From the NCBI GenBank assembly GCA_029879605.1, contig JAOUQA010000058.1, positions 1 to 9,156 on the forward strand: a stretch of 9,156 bases of DNA, in the 5' to 3' direction. Position 1 is the first letter of the stretch; every line of letters begins with the position of its first letter. The notes beneath the pieces are model-generated. The model was not told the origin of the DNA. It worked only from the letters and a program-made list of their open reading frames with translations, and made no database searches. A program made the translations under genes and the position numbers. The DNA is from Gammaproteobacteria bacterium. GTDB lineage: Bacteria; Pseudomonadota; Gammaproteobacteria; SZUA-229. Below, piece after piece: positions 6,966 to 9,156 of this stretch.

Positions 6966-6996
6966 ATATTTGCGTTTATTTGCGTGCATTTGCGGA
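6966..6996 (-). repeat. Right arm of second inverted repeat, overlapping the 3' end of queG
   Basis: Read on the minus strand, this is TCCGCAAAT-GCAC followed by GCAAATAAACGCAAATAT. It is the uninterrupted form of the arm at 6625-6685. The last seven codons of queG, including its TAA stop (6976-6978), lie within it. It therefore both ends a gene and belongs to an interspersed repeat family. Confidence 0.8.
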
Positions 6997-8061
6997 CTCT
7001 TTATTAAGCTGTTCACTCAGTGCCCAGTCAATATGTTCCTGCACCAGTTCTGTAACTTCGGGTCGTTTTTGTTCAAGAGCCTGAATAATCCGTGTCGAAT
7101 GAGGCGCATTGCCCAGGGCAATGGCAATATTTCTCAGCCATTGCATATAACCAATTCGTCGAATCGCAGAGCCTTCCATGTTTTTCAGGAATTCAGTTTC
7201 AGTCCAGGCAAATAGATCCAGCAAAGCAGGTGCATCGAGATTGTGGCGTACTTTGAAATCAGGTTCAGCCGTGGGCCTGGAAAAACGGTTCCAGGGGCAG
7301 ACCAGCTGGCAGTCGTCGCAGCCATAAATTCGGTTACCCATGGCTGCGCGGAATTCTACGGGGATTGCATCTTTGAGTTCGATAGTGAGATAGGAAATAC
7401 AACGCCGGGCATCGACCACGTAAGGTTCAACAATGGCCCGGGTGGGACAGATATCCATACAGGCCTGGCAGGAACCACAGTGATTGCCCGTGGGGGTGGT
7501 GGATATTGGCAAAGGCAGGTCGGTATAGATTTCGCCCAGGAAAAACCATGAACCCGCCTGGCGATGAATCAGGTTTGAGTGTTTGCCAATCCAGCCCAGG
7601 CCGGCATTTTCAGCCAGTGCCTTTTCCAGTACCGGGGCGCTATCGGTGAAGACACGGTAGCCGAATTCGCCGACCTGGGTCTGCATCCAGTCAGCCAGCT
7701 TTTGCAGGCGATTGCGAATCAGCTTGTGATAATCCCTGCCCAGGGCATAGCGTGAGATACAGCCCAGCTCGGGTTGCTTGAGAACTTTTTGAATTGACGT
7801 TGATTCGGGTGGGAAATAGTTCATGCGCACTGAAATCACCCGCAGGGTGCCCGGCTCCAGTTCATCAGGACGACTGCGTTTTGTACCATGGCGAGCCATA
7901 TAATCCATTTCGCCGTGAAAGCCACGGTCCAGCCATTGCTGCAACCAGGTTTCATGATGGGTAAGCTCAATCGGTGAAACTTCAAGCTGCTGGAAGCCAA
8001 GCTCCCTGGCCCTGGTTTGCAGTTGTTCAATGAATGAGTCAGGTATGGAAGTCACAGTCAC
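6976..8061 (-). CDS. queG: Epoxyqueuosine reductase
   Basis: QueG reduces epoxyqueuosine to queuosine, the last step in making this wobble-base modification of tRNAs with GUN anticodons. It uses cobalamin and two [4Fe-4S] clusters. The 361-residue protein has the catalytic-Asp region FTDSAPVLEK (138-147, Asp140), ENAGLGWIGKHSNLI (151-165), and the ferredoxin-like motif CGSCQACMDICPTRAI (195-210). It also has Cys221 and a second cluster motif GCDDCQLVCPWN (247-258). A helical, HEAT-like tail (about 300-350) follows. The start is taken as the GTG at 8061, the first usable codon after an in-frame stop at 8085-8083; a second GTG at 8055 is possible. Neither has a Shine-Dalgarno sequence. The C-terminus, ending SANARK, is encoded by an interspersed repeat. 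Confidence 0.95.
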   Translation of the reverse strand: MTVTSIPDSFIEQLQTRARELGFQQLEVSPIELTHHETWLQQWLDRGFHGEMDYMARHGTKRSRPDELEPGTLRVISVRMNYFPPESTSIQKVLKQPELGCISRYALGRDYHKLIRNRLQKLADWMQTQVGEFGYRVFTDSAPVLEKALAENAGLGWIGKHSNLIHRQAGSWFFLGEIYTDLPLPISTTPTGNHCGSCQACMDICPTRAIVEPYVVDARRCISYLTIELKDAIPVEFRAAMGNRIYGCDDCQLVCPWNRFSRPTAEPDFKVRHNLDAPALLDLFAWTETEFLKNMEGSAIRRIGYMQWLRNIAIALGNAPHSTRIIQALEQKRPEVTELVQEHIDWALSEQLNKESANARK

Positions 8062-8062
8062 T

Positions 8063-8068
8063 ATTATA
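8063..8068 (-). promoter_or_regulatory. Perfect TATAAT immediately upstream of queG
   Basis: TATAAT ends one base before the GTG at 8061. If it is the -10 box, transcription would start near 8056, at or next to the second GTG (8055). That would give a leaderless message and explain the missing ribosome binding site. No good -35 hexamer is present (CATGCT at 17-nt spacing), so this is speculative. Confidence 0.3.
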
Positions 8069-8131
8069 TAGGCTGAAGCCGGTTAAGCATGCAGATAAAT
8101 CTAAACAATTCAGTCGATTCAAGCCTGTTTT

Positions 8132-8311
8132 CCTGTAAAAAACCGTCAACTGTAAAAAACTACCAACCTGTAAAAAGCTGCTAACCTGTAAAAAAACTGT
8201 CATCCTGTAAAAAACTGTCATCTTGTAAAGAATTGTCATTCTGTAAAAAACTGTCATCTTGTAAAGAATTGTCATTCTGTAAAAAACTGTCATCTTGTAA
8301 AAAATTGTCAT
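8132..8311. repeat. Tandem array of ten 17-19-nt units
   Basis: Contiguous copies of a unit like CCTGTAAAAAACTGTCAT start at 8132, 8150, 8167, 8185, 8204, 8222, 8240, 8258, 8276 and 8294. There are no spacers between them. The first three copies are diverged. Copies six to nine alternate two variants (CTTGTAAAGAATTGTCAT and TCTGTAAAAAACTGTCAT), giving an exact 36-nt higher-order period. Because the unit is usually 18 nt, the minus strand carries an open frame (8311-8039) of hexapeptides such as MTVFYR and MTILYK. I regard this frame as a by-product of the array. The array runs straight into the 36-62-nt array at 8307. Confidence 0.9.
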
Positions 8312-8681
8312 CCTGAGCCTGGTCGAAGGATCTAACGCTTTTCTGTCGTCCCGAGTCCTTCGGCCACGCTCAGGAAAAACTCCATCGAGGAAACCGATGC
8401 TTTTTTGTCGTCCCGAGCGAAGTCGATGTATCCGATGCTTTTTTTATCGTCTCAGGCAAGGTCGATGTATTCGACGTTTTTTGTCGTTCCGGGTAAGGTC
8501 GAGATATCCGACGTTTTTTGTCGTCCCGGGCAGGTCGAGGAATCCGACGCTTTTTGTCGTCCCGAGTCCTTCGGCTACGCTCAGGATAAACTCCATCGAG
8601 GGATCCGGCATTTTTTTGTCGTTCAGGGTAAGGTCGAGATATCCTACGTTTTTTGTCGTCCCGAGCGAAGTCGAGGGATCT
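8307..8681. repeat. Tandem array of nine 36-62-nt GTCGTCCCGAG units
   Basis: Units begin with GTCGTCCCGAG or a variant at 8307, 8345, 8407, 8446, 8483, 8520, 8556, 8618 and 8655. Each contains a GTCGA core and, except for the last, ends in a T-rich run. Lengths are 38, 62, 39, 37, 37, 36, 62 and 37 nt, plus a partial 27. The two 62-nt units (8345 and 8556) replace the short CGAAGTCG with about 32 nt, including an inverted copy of the CCTGAGC...CGAAGG core (8357-8374 and 8568-8585). The core resembles intergenic repeats seen in various bacterial genomes. Open frames through the array on both strands (motifs such as PERSRR, FGYAQDK, RDDKKR) are typical spurious translations of such repeats. Confidence 0.9.
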
Positions 8682-8710
8682 TAATAGATGATTCAATCAG
8701 AATTTGGTCT

Positions 8711-8716
8711 TATACT
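8711..8716 (+). promoter_or_regulatory. Possible -10 box for gltX
   Basis: TATACT (5/6 match to consensus) lies about 98 nt upstream of the gltX start, in the only unique sequence between the large array and the gene. A GC-rich stretch, ACCCCGCG, follows. The base composition at -35 distance (ATGATT) does not support it well. Confidence 0.25.
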
Positions 8717-8730
8717 ACACCCCGCGTTTT

Positions 8731-8748
8731 AGCCGTAAATAGACGGCT
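8731..8748 (+). repeat. Short inverted repeat in the gltX leader
   Basis: AGCCGT-AAATAG-ACGGCT is a perfect 6-bp hairpin with a 6-nt loop. It lies immediately before the longer palindromic repeat and has no U-tract, so it is not a standard terminator. It may be a leader structure or part of a composite repeat. Confidence 0.45.
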
Positions 8749-8749
8749 G

Positions 8750-8782
8750 TCATTGCGAGTCACAAAGTGACGAGGCAATCTC
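8750..8782 (+). repeat. Palindromic intergenic repeat (GTCATTGCGAG...GAGGCAATCTC type)
   Basis: The sequence can fold as ATTGC (8752-8756) with GCAAT (8775-8779) and, inside, GTCAC (8759-8763) with GTGAC (8767-8771) around an AAA loop. The outer motif TCATTGCGAG...GAGGCAATCTC is a form I have seen repeated between genes in many bacterial genomes. It ends about 31 nt before gltX and so would lie in its leader if the promoter is upstream. Confidence 0.65.
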
Positions 8783-8813
8783 AAGATAAATTAATCGATT
8801 AATTAAGGTCATT

Positions 8814-9156
8814 ATGAAAGTCCGTACCCGATTTGCCCCCAGCCCCACCGGTTATCTACATATTGGTGGTGCCCGTACAGCGCTGTTTTCCTGGCTTTAT
8901 GCAAAAAAAATGGGCGGTGACTTTATCCTGCGTATCGAAGATACGGACCGGGAACGTTCCACCCAGGAAGCGGTGGATGCCATTACCGATGGTATGGAGT
9001 GGCTCGGGCTGGAACATGATGAAGGGCCTTATTACCAGACCCAGCGTTTTGATCGCTATAAAGAAGTCATCCAGCAGTTACTGGATTCGGGTCATGCCTA
9101 TTACTGCAACTGCTCCCGTGAACGGCTGGACCAGATGCGCGAGCAGCAGATGGCCA
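8814..9156 (+). CDS. gltX: Glutamyl-tRNA synthetase, N-terminal part (runs off the window)
   Basis: GltX charges tRNA-Glu with glutamate, a cytosolic class I aminoacyl-tRNA synthetase reaction. The 114 codons visible begin MKVRTRFAPSPTGYLHIGG, with the class I HIGH-type signature HIGG at residues 16-19. They continue through GARTALFSWLYA (19-30) and LRIEDTDRERS (39-49), which bind ATP and glutamate. Cys98 and Cys100 (YYCNCSRE) match the first two ligands of the zinc site known in the E. coli enzyme. These features, especially IEDTDRERS with GGARTALF, point to GltX rather than GlnS. The ATG at 8814 is preceded by TAAGG (8804-8808) at good spacing. The frame is open to the right edge, where the KMSKS loop and anticodon domain should follow. 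Confidence 0.97.
   Translation, partial: MKVRTRFAPSPTGYLHIGGARTALFSWLYAKKMGGDFILRIEDTDRERSTQEAVDAITDGMEWLGLEHDEGPYYQTQRFDRYKEVIQQLLDSGHAYYCNCSRERLDQMREQQMA

Noticed and set aside
7243..7551. 102-codon plus-strand frame within queG
   Set aside because: It is antisense to the iron-sulphur cluster region of queG, has no ribosome binding site and no recognisable domain.
8132..8681. CRISPR array
   Set aside because: The units are contiguous or vary gradually; there are no unique spacers of constant length between identical repeats, and no cas gene is in view.
8370..8770. Open frames on both strands through the large array (108, 95 and 121 codons)
   Set aside because: They overlap each other on both strands and read as low-complexity repeats (PERSRR, RDDKKR, FGYAQDK) generated by the tandem units. 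Such frames are typical false genes.

Overview
The window looks like a gammaproteobacterial chromosome segment. Every protein in it is a housekeeping enzyme that reads well against E. coli and Pseudomonas homologues: PanB, PanC, PanD, Ppc, Pgi, QueG and GltX. The proteobacterial-style class I PEP carboxylase ends in RNTG. From memory, the gene order panB-panC-panD followed by pgi matches the Pseudomonas arrangement, here with ppc lying between them on the other strand. Coding DNA is of moderate GC; the spacers are AT-rich and crowded with repeats. I cannot name the genus.

Layout. 1-1469 (+): the end of panB, then panC and panD, three steps of pantothenate (coenzyme A precursor) synthesis. 1470-1828: a spacer with a simple hexanucleotide repeat and a large pair of inverted repeats. 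1829-4642 (-): ppc. 4643-4942: a divergent promoter region with a very good CRP-type palindrome and a TATAAT box facing ppc. 4943-6613 (+): pgi. 6614-6975: a second spacer with the same inverted-repeat family, one arm of which runs into the end of the next gene. 6976-8061 (-): queG, epoxyqueuosine reductase for tRNA modification. 8062-8813: a repeat-rich spacer with an 18-nt tandem array, a 36-62-nt tandem array and a palindromic leader. 8814-end (+): the start of gltX.

Functionally, the pan genes form one pathway. The ppc and pgi genes are divergent central-carbon genes (anaplerotic oxaloacetate supply; the glucose-6-P/fructose-6-P node) that share a control region. The queG and gltX genes are both tRNA-related, but nothing in the sequence shows they are co-regulated.

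I see no new defence, mobile or biosynthetic system: no transposase, integrase, CRISPR, toxin-antitoxin pair or tRNA. The unusual content is the repeat architecture. The same inverted-repeat family sits in both convergent spacers. One arm carries a nested CCTGAG...CGAAGG element, and another arm supplies the end of queG. The array upstream of queG appears to be built from direct and inverted copies of that CCTGAG...CGAAGG core. All gene names rest on reading motifs by eye; no database search was possible.
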